Shown here: one piece after another, positions 1-8,344 of the stretch
Layout: each line of letters starts with the position of its first letter
Numbering within the stretch: position 1 is the first letter of the stretch
NCBI GenBank assembly: GCA_020736575.1
Contig: JAGPYM010000150.1
Span: 1-15,647, forward strand
Direction of reading: 5' to 3'
Origin: Thelonectria olida
Lineage: Eukaryota > Ascomycota > Sordariomycetes > Hypocreales > Nectriaceae
Length of the DNA: 15,647 nt
Made by a program: the position numbers and the translations under genes
The notes under the pieces: model-generated
The model's input: the letters and a program-made list of their open reading frames with translations, nothing else
What the model was told of the DNA's origin: nothing
Databases searched by the model: none

Positions 1-274
1 GTCCCCTGGCTTGAATTCGGACACGCCGCCGCCCACTGCCTCGATAACACCCGCGAAGTCATCGCCTGAGTTCATAGCCTGTTTGGTGTAGATCACAGGC
101 ACCTTCCAATCCTTGGGGTTTATACCTGCATCTAGTTAGAAGGGAGTGTGTACGCTCTGCAGGCAACGCACCAGACACGACGACCTTGACGAGGACTTCC
201 CCTGCCTTGGGAGCAGGGATCGACACCTCGCGGATCTCAACCTGGATATCGGGTGTGATAAGCGCTTCCTTCAT
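1..274 (-). CDS. MDR-family (zinc-type alcohol dehydrogenase-like) oxidoreductase, N-terminal part, cut by window edge
   Basis: The 5' end of a medium-chain dehydrogenase/reductase gene that continues beyond base 1. Exon 1 is 274 to 172 and begins MKEALITPDIQVEIREV. A 46-nt intron (171 to 126 on the minus strand; donor GTGCGT, branch-like CTAAC, acceptor CAG) separates it from exon 2, 125 to 1. Splicing restores the family motif SGINPKDWKVP, then a DDFAGVIEAVG stretch and EFKPGD at the edge, 76 residues in all. The unspliced frame stops after 71 residues and loses these motifs, which supports the intron. Seen: the GroES-like N-terminal fold motifs (NPKDW; GxDxAGxVxxVG; KPGD). Known for the family: NAD(P)H-dependent reduction or oxidation of carbonyls, enals or quinones. 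The nucleotide-binding domain lies outside the window, so substrate and any zinc site are unknown. The gene is divergent from the SDR gene starting at 909. Confidence 0.85.
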
Positions 275-908
275 TTTTTCGTATGTTGGAAGTTACGATT
301 GATAGAGAAGAGGGTGGGTTGTTTGAGATATTGCTTGAGCTACAATGACAAAGAAGAATTGAGTCAAAATAGAGGAACAAGTGGCGATATTCAAGAGTTA
401 AAAGGTCACTCATTGAATACCATTTACAATCGTACCCTGATATCTCTCAGCTCCGCAGCCTCTAGCTTGGGAAAGGGTCGGCGGGATCGCACAGACCACA
501 TAATGCGGAAAGTCAATTAAGCATGCGGAGTTTCAAATACCTTAGGATGGTCAACTAAGAATCGGATCTTAAACAAGCGTCTTATGGCGGGTCACTTGCG
601 AGATGCTCCGCGGAGCATAGGACTTAAGGCACCGAGTCCACGGACTCATGCGGGCCGACTAAGTGGCTAAGCGAAACACCTCGCTTTCGGTCTCGGCCCC
701 GAAACCAATCCCTTCCCGAATCCGTGCGCGGCGGATTTACGCACATATCTCCAGCTTCGTGCTGGGTATGAGGCATGTATGAGATAGTATATTCAAAACT
801 TGCGCCCATAAAGCCTTATTCACGAGTACGGGCACTGGACGAGTTTGATCTAAATCTCATCCTCAGACTCAAAGCCTGTTCGTCACATTACCCGCGACAG
901 TTACAGCA
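275..908. promoter_or_regulatory. Divergent intergenic promoter region between MDR and SDR genes
   Basis: 634 bp separate the two divergent start codons at 274 (minus) and 909 (plus), so this stretch must hold both promoters. A CCAAT pentamer lies at 705-709. A weak TATA-like TATATT lies near 787-792, about 120 bp before the plus-strand ATG. The middle (603-765) is dense in inverted repeats, listed separately. A 124-aa plus-strand frame at 146-520 overlaps the coding exon on the other strand and shows no domain, so no gene is called here. Confidence 0.5.
603..765. repeat. Cluster of short inverted repeats in the divergent promoter
   Basis: Successive, non-overlapping perfect inverted repeats: ATGCTCCG/CGGAGCAT at 603-618 (16-bp palindrome, no spacer); GAGTCC/GGACTC at 634-647 (2-nt spacer); GCGA/TCGC at 671-684; TTTCGG/CCGAAA at 685-704 (8-nt spacer); AATCCG/CGGATT at 719-737 (7-nt spacer); CCAGC/GCTGG at 751-765 (TTCGT between the arms). 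Several arms carry CGG/CCG triplets, the half-site of fungal Zn2Cys6 regulators. Binding sites are one reading; a structured RNA or a fold-back element remnant are others. Confidence 0.45.
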
Positions 909-2030
909 ATGGCGTTGATTTGCACATATGCTGAAAGCCATAAAAACCCTAGTGGTCCTGGAGATGCCCGTCCTACCGCGATTCAGATCGTGCAAGATCA
1001 GAACCTTATCGACAAATGGCAGGGAAAAGTTGCTTTGGTGACTGGTTGCTCTCCAGGTAGCCTCGGTGCTGAGGTAGCGAGAGCCCTCCATGCCACAGGA
1101 GCCGACGTCTATATCACAGTCCGTGACGTGGCCAAAGGTTTAGAGGTTGCTCAACGGATTTCGGCGGATAAACACGCTGGGAAGATAGAGGTTATCCAAC
1201 TTGATCTCACGTCCCCGGATAGCGTTCAACATGCCGCAGCGGCCTTTTTGGAAAAGTCCAAGTCTTTACACCTCCTTGTTAATAATGCTGGTGAGTCGCT
1301 TGTCGTGATACTTGAGGCCAATCCATAGTGATCTTACTAATCTACATTCAGGCGTCCTGGGTCATCCCCTACACATCACGAATAACGGCGTGGATATTCA
1401 TTTTGCAGCAAACTATCTCGGTGGGTTGTCTCACAGTGAAGTTCTTCACTGGTGGCTCACAGGATATAAATAGGCCACTTTTTGCTATTCCAGCTCCTGC
1501 GATCGACCCTTCTGGCATCAGCTTCAGAGTTTGAGACCCGCGTTGTCAATGTGGCCTCTGTCGCTCATCGTCTCGGAACCTACGACCTTGATGACCTCGA
1601 GTTCAAAAACCGCGATTACGACGCCTCTACCGCCTATGCTGCATCCAAGCTCGCTAGTGTGCATTTTGCCAATGAGATTGAGAGGCGATACGGGCCTCGC
1701 GGTGTGCACGCATTTAGTGTAGACCCCGGCATCACAGCCACGTCGTTCACCAAGCTTACCCCGGGAATTGTCGCGATGATGGAGAAGTTTGGGGCTGGTA
1801 ACCTGCGCAAAACTCCAGAGCAAGGTGCTGCCACCCCGACTTGGGCTGCTGTGGCGCGTGAATTAAAGGGTAAGGGGGGAGAATATCTGGAACACTGTGG
1901 CGAGACCGAGTTGTGCACAGAAGATAGCTTCTTGGCCATTGGACATGGTAAGGATGCCTATAACGAAGTAAAAGAGAAGAAGCTATGGGCCAAGAGTCTG
2001 GAGCTTCTGGGCTTAGAAGACGACGCGTAG
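909..2030 (+). CDS. Short-chain dehydrogenase/reductase (SDR), three exons, 335 aa
   Basis: Exons 909-1290, 1352-1420 and 1474-2030. Intron 1 (1291-1351, GTGAGT...TACTAA...CAG) and intron 2 (1421-1473, GTGGGT...TAG) both split a glycine codon and rejoin the frame exactly. The product has a glycine-rich NAD(P)-binding motif TGCSPGSLG (residues 45-53), NNAG (125-128, created at the first splice), a candidate catalytic serine in NVASVAH (S179), and the Tyr-Lys pair YAASK (Y205, K209), so the SDR active site is complete. A short N-terminal extension precedes the Rossmann fold; no signal peptide is evident. The layout resembles the retinol dehydrogenase / WWOX-like SDRs common in fungi, NAD(P)H-dependent carbonyl reductases or alcohol dehydrogenases; the substrate cannot be read from sequence. 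It shares a promoter region with the MDR gene on its left and converges on the SDR on its right. Confidence 0.9.
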
Positions 2031-2658
2031 AGGCTTGGTGTAACTCTCTGCATAATACTGGTACTACAGCTGATGGCACTGTAATTCGGTCAAGTCTTCG
2101 CCTCATGAGCAGACAGTTGCACTAGCCTAGTGTACGTGGCCTTAATCTTGATAGGATAAATCCGAGCTTGTTACTGTCATGATCCTCCAAATTGCCAATA
2201 TCGCCAAGCTCGCGCTAATTGCCTCGGCTGATGGGGTGGTGACTGTGTCAACCCTGTGACGCAAGGATTTGTCCCTATCAGATGGAGGGCAAAATGTTGT
2301 ATGCAATTGCCGGTACAGTTTTACCCTGCGCCTCCTCCGAATAGTAGGTCCTAGACCAGGCTCCCAAGTGTTGGGCCCAACTTAAGATTTATTGGAATCT
2401 CCTACCCGTTGGTTGCAGGCTACGACAACACCGAACAGAGGGCAAATGCTGGGGTGTCATGTGCGGGGCCAAGGGTCTTAAGATTGCTTATAGAAACAAT
2501 AGATCCTTCAGGGGCAGAGACACCTTACAAGAGAACAAACACAACACTAATTCACCAATCTGGCATCAATGGACCAAGTACACGTACTGCCTCACAGGAA
2601 TCTGATGCGGATTGTTTAACACGGGTTATAAATATAAACAGGAGATCTTGTATATTTT
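2031..2658. other. Intergenic region between two convergent SDR genes
   Basis: 628 bp between two stop codons (2030 plus, 2661 minus), expected to hold both 3' UTRs and terminators. A/T-rich stretches near 2625-2660 could serve 3' end formation of the minus-strand gene. An 87-aa plus-strand frame (2409-2672) has no recognisable motif and runs into the coding region on the other strand. I see no RNA gene or repeat here. Confidence 0.5.
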
Positions 2659-3484
2659 TTACCATGGCATAACACCGCCGTCAACATGTACTAAGCCATT
2701 CTTCTCAATATCAACATCCCTCTTTCCTTCGATAATCTCAACTATAGCCAGGGCTGGTTCTTTTGGGTCCCTTGCACCTCCCTTGATCCGCCATTGGCGA
2801 CCCTGCTCTCCCGTCAAGTTCGACAGACACCAGCCGGGATTGAAGGCAACCACCTTAATGCCCTTATCTGTAAGGTTGTAGCGGTGACAAGCTGCTACCA
2901 TATTGAGGGCCGCTTTGCTCGTACGGTACGCCTCGCCTTGAATATTACGGAACTGATGATTTGGATCAAGACGCAACGTGATAGAGCCTTGTTCGGAAGA
3001 GACATATATGACGAAGGCTTTTCCAGATTTCTTCAACAGCGGTTCGAGCGTCTCCGTCACCCTCAATGAGCCGATGACATTGGTCTCAAACGATTGTCGG
3101 AAGGCAGTTAGCTTATCAACCTCCTGGTAGACGACTATGCCCGCATTATTGACTAAAACGTGGAGCTTGCCAAACTGAGCCTCGATGTAGTCCTTAGCAG
3201 TATCGACTGATTTTCGATCGGTAATATCAATCTGGATCCCTGAAATGGAGGCTTTGAGTGAACTGTCGGCCGTGGACTGAATTTCGTTCAAGGCTTGTTG
3301 GGCTTTTTCCACAGTTCGAGCACCCAGCAAAATGTGGAAGTTGGCAGAGTGTTTTGCCAACTCTAGGACAGTTTCATAGCCAATTCCGCTATTCGCGCCT
3401 AAAGTGAATGTTAACCTTGCTGTCGTAAGGAGGATGCCGAATTTACAAACCGGTTACTAAGACAACGGTCTTACTGGAAGCCAT
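2659..3484 (-). CDS. Short-chain dehydrogenase/reductase (SDR), two exons, 257 aa
   Basis: Exon 1 is 3484 to 3451 (MASSKTVVLVT plus one base). The intron is 3450 to 3399 (52 nt, donor GTTTGT, acceptor TTTAG). Exon 2 is 3398 to 2659. Splicing completes the cofactor motif TGANSGIG (residues 11-18); an uninterrupted frame would begin only after it, which decides the gene model. Further SDR landmarks: NNAG (95-98), the structural Asn in FETNVIG (N118), the catalytic serine in YVSSEQG (S145/S146), and YRTSK (Y169, K173). The length of about 257 aa is that of a classical single-domain SDR. The protein should be a cytosolic NAD(P)H-dependent carbonyl reductase; no membrane segment or targeting signal is seen. 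It is unlike its convergent neighbour at 909-2030 outside the family motifs, so the two are not recent duplicates. The GTTTGT donor is off the usual consensus but gives the only splice that restores the motif. Confidence 0.88.
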
Positions 3485-3611
3485 GTTTGAAAACTTGAAT
3501 ATATGTAGAGGTTGGTATAAATTTTCTAGTGTAAACACAAATTATAATTCACTCTGTATGCTGAATTGGCGGCTACGTCCCTTTTCAAGGTTTTAAATTG
3601 CAAGTGACTCC

Positions 3612-3620
3612 TTTTATATA
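3612..3620 (-). promoter_or_regulatory. Possible TATA box for the minus-strand SDR
   Basis: On the minus strand this reads TATATAAAA, about 130 bp upstream of the ATG at 3484. Position and sequence fit a fungal core promoter, but the surroundings are A/T-rich, so chance is not excluded. Confidence 0.35.
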
Positions 3621-3830
3621 TAACAGGACCGCGTGGAATTGCAAGACAGTCTCGCCAAATTGAACGAACTTAGTTAAGATTGCGGCATTGAAGAGTGGTA
3701 CGATGGCGGGCGACATGTTACACATGCTAATGACGTGTGCTTGCAGATCAAGCTGCGCGTTCTCTTTGCGCAGCTCTTTGTCCTTCGAACTGACACTTGG
3801 CCCAACCTATTTAGGCTAGCCTTCCGGAGT

Positions 3831-4423
3831 TTCACTCTTAGCATATTAAATATACTAGTATTTGTACTATATGCTAAGTATGGTACAGATTTGTAAATAA
3901 TAACTATTTTCACTTATATAAAATTTTATTAAAAATTTAAATATTAAAAAAAAGTATTTATATAAATTAAAATTTATTTAATTATAGTTTAAAATATAAT
4001 TAAATAGCTAGTAAATAATTTAAAATTTAATATAAATTTTTAAAAGTATTTTAAAATATTTTTTAAATATTAATATTTATATTTTATTAAAATTATAATT
4101 ATATATAATATTATTATTATTTTATTATTAATATATATTATACTTTTTAATATATTTTAATAAAAATTTAATATTATATATTATTTAAATTATTATTTAT
4201 ATTATTAAATATTTTAATAAAAAAATTAGATTTTAATAATATATAAAATTAATATATACTAGCTAAAGCTTAAAAATATAAATAATATAATTATTAATAT
4301 ATTAAATAATATATTTTTAACTTATTATAAAATTTATTATTATATAAATAACTTAACTTACTCTTACTTTTATATAAATTAAAGTAATTATATAATATAT
4401 AGTAGGCCTATTGCTATAGTGGA
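3831..4423. repeat. AT-rich, CpG-free block (RIP-like relic)
   Basis: From just after the CCGGAG at about 3825 to the GGACCGC at about 4421 I find no CpG. The sequence is almost entirely A and T, rich in TATA/TTAAAT strings, with no coding potential beyond a few short stop-bounded frames. This is how RIP-degraded repeats look in Pezizomycotina. The original element cannot be recognised. The block separates the SDR promoter from the promoter of the next MDR gene. Confidence 0.7.
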
Positions 4424-5113
4424 CCGCTGTTAATATTATTTAAGCTAAAGTGCATATGAAAATACTATTCCCACCCCGTCATACATGGGTGCACCCTGCT
4501 TACAAATTGTCCATTGGACCAAGCGGTAACAGGTGGGAAATATGGAACGCCCTTCGGCGGCCGATTTGCTTTATTCAAACAGGTTAGCGTTCCGTAGTTG
4601 GACAACGTATGTACGGAAGCATGAGGCCCTCAAGGTCTTTTGCTGAGCTAGTGTGGGAGGAAAACGTCCGAGGGAACTAGGTAGCTTAGTATGAAGGCAT
4701 TTCGGGATGTTAGCAACCAATTAACGTCCTGCTTGCGAAAAAAAGGACAGCAGTGGCCAAAACCAAAGTACCGGCGTTACCGATTTGCCCTGATAGGAGC
4801 AGCGTCGGAGTAGGTGCCTAGCTAAGGCCGTCCACGTTGTGTAAGCAACCTTGATAGTCAAGTCAAATCACGCAACCATCATCCCTCCTTGACGATTGCT
4901 GTTGGCCCCTCCCCTGGATAAACGAGGGTTATTTTGACCCGTTATCTCCGTCTTATACTGTAAGTGACGTTTACACTACTAAAATGTTTCTTAAGTGAGC
5001 TATTAAGGCTATATAAATGCTTAGCCACCTCGCAAGTTAAGACCTTTGCCCCAAATCTTGAAGTCTAGATCTCAACAAATCTTCTTCACAACTCTTTCGT
5101 CACTTTTGCCATT
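4424..5113. other. Non-coding region upstream of the plus-strand MDR gene
   Basis: 690 bp of normal base composition with no supportable ORF. It contains a 10-bp palindrome GGGTGCACCC (4487-4496) and an ATTGG (reverse CCAAT) near 4512-4516. The last 110 bp form a core promoter: TATATAAA at 5010-5017, then C/T-rich sequence leading to the ATG at 5114. Part of the left half could be eroded gene or transposon sequence; nothing is recognisable. Confidence 0.5.
5010..5017 (+). promoter_or_regulatory. TATA box of the plus-strand MDR gene
   Basis: TATATAAA lies 97 bp before the start codon at 5114, followed by pyrimidine-rich leader sequence (about 5078-5110) typical of fungal transcription start regions. 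Confidence 0.5.
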
Positions 5114-6309
5114 ATGTCTTTACCTACAGATATCAAGGCTGTTCAGGCTGAATCCCAGGGCAAGGCCATTATCAAGACTGTATCCTTGCCTAAGCTCCGG
5201 CCCGACTACCTTCTTATCCGTACCACCGCCATCGCGGTGAATCCAGCTGACTGGAAACACCTCGAATACGGCGCAGGACTCGCTGGGACCACAGTCGGAT
5301 GCGATTATGCTGGCGTTGTGGAGGAGGTTGGTTCCGACTTAAGCAAGCCTTTTAAAAAGGGTGATCGGGTTTCTGGTTTCGCTCATGGCTCGTCTGTAAC
5401 TTCAATTCCTCTCGGTAACGCATTGAGCTAACATATCTGAACAGAAACAAGGTTCAGCCTGAAGATGGCGCTTTTGCCGAGAACTGTGTCGCCAAAGCAG
5501 GCGTTGCATTCAAGATTCCCGACAATATCAGTGACACAGAAGCTGTCACTCTCGGACTCGGTATTGCTACAGTGGTGAGTCTCGCTGAGAATGGAGTTCC
5601 AAAGCCATATTTCTAGGTAAATTTCTTACAAGTTAAGTACTCACAGGTCCAAGGGCTTTACAGAACCCTGAAGCTGCCACTGCCAACTGATCCCATCACC
5701 GAGCCTGCAACGATCCTGATTTATGGTGGCTCTACCGCTACAGGCATGCTCGGGGTGCAGTATGCCAAGTTATCTGGCTTCAGCGTTGTGACGACATGTT
5801 CGCCTGCCAATTTCGACTATGTCAAGCTTTTAGGTGCTGATGCCGTGTTTGATTACACTGACCCTGAGCGGTGTGTCTCTAATATACGTGACTTCACACA
5901 GGGCAGCCTGAAGCTTGCGTGGGACTGTGTCGCGACGCCTGAGACGGCGAGCATCTGTGCGGGAGCTCTATCTACGGACGAGGAGTCCCATTATAGCTCG
6001 CTGCTGAGGGTTAATGCTGACGACATCACAACCATTAATTCCAAAGTTAATATGGCCGTCTCGGTAGCATACGTGAGTCTGGGGGAGCGGTTTGAAGAGT
6101 TTGGTACGGTTTTCGAGGCTCAACAAGAGGAATACGAGTTTGCTAGCATGTTCTTTGAGTTGAGTAAGCGTCTTCTAGAGGAAGGCAAGCTCAAGCCGGC
6201 ACGACAAGTGACTAACAAGGGGGGCATGGGGCTAGTAGGTGCCCTTAAGGGCCTGGAGGAGTCTAAGCTGGGTAGCGTAAGGGCGGCAAAGCTGGTCTAT
6301 ACTTTATAA
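5114..6309 (+). CDS. MDR oxidoreductase, ToxD / trans-enoyl-reductase-like, three exons, 356 aa
   Basis: Exons 5114-5391, 5445-5574 and 5647-6309. Intron 1 (5392-5444; donor GTCTGT, branch GCTAAC, acceptor ACAG) is the only splice I found that joins FAHGS to NKVQPEDGAFAE in frame. Intron 2 (5575-5646; GTGAGT...CACAG) joins GIATV to VQGLYRTL. The product has the GroES-like N-terminal half (NPADWKH; GCDYAGVVEEVG; FKKGDRV), the HGS...PEDGAFAE segment and the GLYRTL helix of this subfamily. An NADPH-binding YGGSTATG follows at residues 162-169. The length of 356 fits. Structural-zinc cysteines are not evident, as in the quinone-oxidoreductase/enoyl-reductase branch. Known relatives include stand-alone enoyl reductases that work with reducing polyketide synthases and many uncharacterised zinc-binding-like oxidoreductases; no synthase is in this window, so a biosynthetic role is inference. 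The stop codon lies directly at the edge of a CpG-free AT tract. Confidence 0.9.
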
Positions 6310-7159
6310 TATGAGTTTAGGGCTTGTTAGAGGAAATTATAAGGCTAGAATAATACTTTTAGGAAACTTAAAGCTATAGCATACCTATTTTAATAGAAAA
6401 GAGCTTAAATTAGTATATAAAAGTTATTTATAATATATATAATAAGTATATAATACATTTAAGTATATAATACACTTTTCCCTCTTATATTTAACTTTTT
6501 AATTAATTAATTAATTTTTTAATTATAAATAATATTTAACTTTAATATTAAGGCTAGAACCCTGTTTATATTTTAAGCCTTTTAAAATAACTTAAAATTA
6601 AGTATTTAATATACTATTAAGATTTAAAAGGTTTTTAAGCTTAAGCTCTATTACTATTAAAATAATATCTAATTATAATATAATTAAATCCTTTAATTAT
6701 ACTAGCTATTAGATTTAATAGAATAGATTATAATTTAATTTATTTTTAATTTAAATTTTAAAATATTTCCCATATAATTATATACTATTAAAAAATAGCT
6801 AACTAACTACTTACTAATTATAATATATTACCTATTAGTAAGTGCTAGGCTTTTAACTTTATTAAGTAATAAAAAAAGTTAAAAATAATTTTTATTATAT
6901 AAATATAACTATTAAAAAGCTAAATATAAAAATTTAAAAAAGTTTAAAAGTAGTTTTAACTTGTAGTAAATATAAGTATAAAATATAATATTTAAAATTT
7001 TAATAAAACTAGCTTTTTTATAAGTATAATTATAAGTAAAATAAATATTATAAGTATAAAAATATATAAATAATTAAAATTAATATAGTTTAAAAGCTAG
7101 AAATAAATTTAAATAATTAATATAAAAGGTTAAGTAATTTAGCTATTTATTATAAGTAT
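6310..7159. repeat. AT-rich, CpG-free tract, left flank of the retrotransposon
   Basis: 850 bp with no CpG dinucleotide that I could find and very little G or C, starting abruptly at the stop codon of the MDR gene. No ORF, RNA gene or recognisable repeat is visible. It would be continuous with the AT-rich sequence at 15389-15647 before the retrotransposon inserted, giving one tract of at least 1.1 kb. RIP-degraded old repeat DNA is the likely explanation. Confidence 0.75.
7155..7159. repeat. Target-site duplication, left copy (AGTAT)
   Basis: AGTAT directly precedes the LTR start (TGTAACG) and is repeated directly after the other LTR at 15384-15388. Five bp is the usual duplication size for Ty3/Gypsy integrases. 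Confidence 0.9.
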
Positions 7160-7547
7160 TGTAACGATCTGGTCAATTCCCAACGGATAAGACTAGAGGG
7201 TTCTAGGTTTATGTTGGCAGAGAGATCAGGGCGTTAAGGTCTGAGCAATGTAGTGGGTTGTTACGTCTGGTAATGTGCTCAAAGTAGATGAGTGTAACCA
7301 AGTTGTATTGAAAGCTGAAGTAGCTGTATCTATCTAGTGTGCTAAATGAATGTGTTTATATACTAAGGGTGTTTTCCTTGGATCACGGTTGAGATCGTGA
7401 GCCTTCCCTTGGATCACGATTGAGAGGGTGATCCAGTTGTTTGGATCACGCTCTGGAAGGTGATCCTCCGATGATTGGGTGGTAAAAGTGGGGCAAGTTG
7501 GGGCTGATTTCTGGCACGTGATGGGGTGTTCGTTACGGACCGTGACA
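7160..7547 (-). repeat. 3' LTR of the retrotransposon (388 bp)
   Basis: Same sequence and length as 14996-15383. It begins TGTAACG and ends CCGTGACA on the plus strand, so in element orientation it opens TGTCACGG and closes CGTTACA. It contains CACGTG (7515-7520), a CCAAT on the minus strand (7474-7478), three 26-bp imperfect palindromes (7378-7466) and a TATA box on the minus strand (7355-7362). In this downstream copy the LTR provides the element's 3' end, and it could also drive plus-strand transcription into the antisense gene. Confidence 0.95.
7378..7466. repeat. Three phased 26-bp imperfect palindromes in U3 (3' LTR copy)
   Basis: Units at 7378-7403, 7409-7434 and 7441-7466. Each starts TTGGATCACG and ends GTGATCC (GTGAGCC in the first), so the arms GGATCAC and GTGATCC are complementary around a 9-10-nt centre. 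Unit starts are 31 and 32 bp apart, near three helical turns. The array lies upstream of the minus-strand TATA box and, for the plus strand, 200-290 bp before the antisense gene. The same array is at 15214-15302. It is probably an enhancer-like array bound by a dimeric factor. Confidence 0.8.
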
Positions 7548-7667
7548 CGATGTCTCCCCTCCGTTGGTCTTGTCCTCAAGGCCATATTCGTGACCTCGCA
7601 TAATCGCCAGTGGTTAGTCAACTTAAACCTCCATTTTTCCTTTTCCTTGTGCCGTCATGCTGACACA
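7548..7667 (+). promoter_or_regulatory. Leader / possible core promoter of the antisense gene
   Basis: 120 bp between the 3' LTR and the antisense start codon. It contains a pyrimidine-rich run (about 7630-7650), as often found at fungal transcription starts. The context CACAATGTC around the ATG at 7668 fits the filamentous-fungal start consensus. A short out-of-frame ATG at 7657 lies just before it. No TATA is seen here; the nearest is inside the LTR. Confidence 0.4.
7553..7562 (-). promoter_or_regulatory. Polypurine tract (plus-strand DNA primer)
   Basis: In element orientation this reads GGAGGGGAGA, five bases upstream of the 3' LTR start TGTCACGG, where the plus-strand primer is expected in LTR retrotransposons. 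Confidence 0.75.
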
Positions 7668-8344
7668 ATGTCAGGCCGCGTGACCAAATCCAAAGCGAAA
7701 AAGACATCCGAACGTGATTCTTTGGTTCGTTTTCTTGAGCAGAATTCTCGTCCAGCCGACATGCCTTGCACTTATTGCTTCAAGCACAAACCCCAATTGG
7801 TGTGCGAGATGGACGACACGGGTCGAACGGACAAGTGCAAGCAGTGTGTTCGGCGGGGTCGAACATGCGATGGTGTCAACGTGGCTTCTTCTTGTGTGTT
7901 TTTTCCTGGTGTTTTTGTTGTTTTCCCTGCTAACTCTCCTGTGCAGTGAACAGACTCGTTGAGCAGCAGAAAAAACTGGAGTTGGAAGAGGAAGAGGCTG
8001 GGGACAAGATTTTAGTCCTTCATACTCAGCTTGCGGAGCTGCAATCGTCTTTGGCCCAGGCCGTGAGTCGTTTGGCTCGTATCCGCAAGATCAAGAAGAG
8101 GGTGAAGGAGAAGGGTTCCGAGTTGTTTGAGCGGGGGATGCAAGAGTTGGACAAGGAGGAGGGCATTCTCCCGGCGTTAGAGTCTCACGAGAACTGGGTG
8201 GTGGGCGACCTTCGGTCGTTAGGCGTTCCCAACGAGGTGGACTGGTCTTCTCTAGGTCTCGGGGAGGACTTTAACGGGCTTGGTCCTTTGCTTGATCCTG
8301 GCGTTGCTGGTGAAAGTTCTTCAGCAGGCGCTGCGCATGGTTGA
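7668..8344 (+). CDS. Antisense accessory gene of the retrotransposon: Zn2Cys6-like cluster plus coiled coil, 207 aa
   Basis: Exon 1 is 7668-7893, the intron 7894-7946 (53 nt; donor GTGTGT, branch GCTAAC, acceptor GTGCAG), exon 2 7947-8344. Splicing fuses ...DGVNVASS to LNRLVEQQ through a split leucine codon; unspliced, the first frame ends just past the junction. Residues 1-33 are basic. C34, C37, C46, C57, C60 and C67 give CX2CX8CX10CX2CX6C, close to the fungal Zn2Cys6 pattern but with a longer first loop. Residues about 77-150 form a heptad-rich coiled coil (LEEEEAG, LHTQLAELQ, SRLARIRK), then a short acidic tail. The start is the ATG with CACAATG context; the frame opens further upstream inside the LTR. 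The last 74 bp overlap the end of pol. I recall similar uncharacterised proteins scattered in ascomycete genomes, but no established function. A DNA- or RNA-binding dimer acting on the element is inference. Confidence 0.8.

Noticed and set aside
655..740. tRNA-like look (TGGCTAAGC resembling an A box, several small hairpins)
   Set aside because: No B box (GGTTCGANTCC) at the right distance and no closed acceptor stem; the hairpins do not form a cloverleaf.
1524..2106. Minus-strand frames of 99-116 aa opposite the first SDR
   Set aside because: They mirror exon 3 of the SDR, whose plus-strand frame has the full catalytic motif set.
3674..3913. 79-aa minus-strand frame beside the AT block
   Set aside because: It starts in AT-rich sequence, has no domain, and no flanking exon extends it.
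7378..7466. CRISPR-like repeat array
   Set aside because: Three diverged palindromes with 5-6 nt gaps inside a eukaryotic LTR; no spacer-sized unique segments and no cas context.
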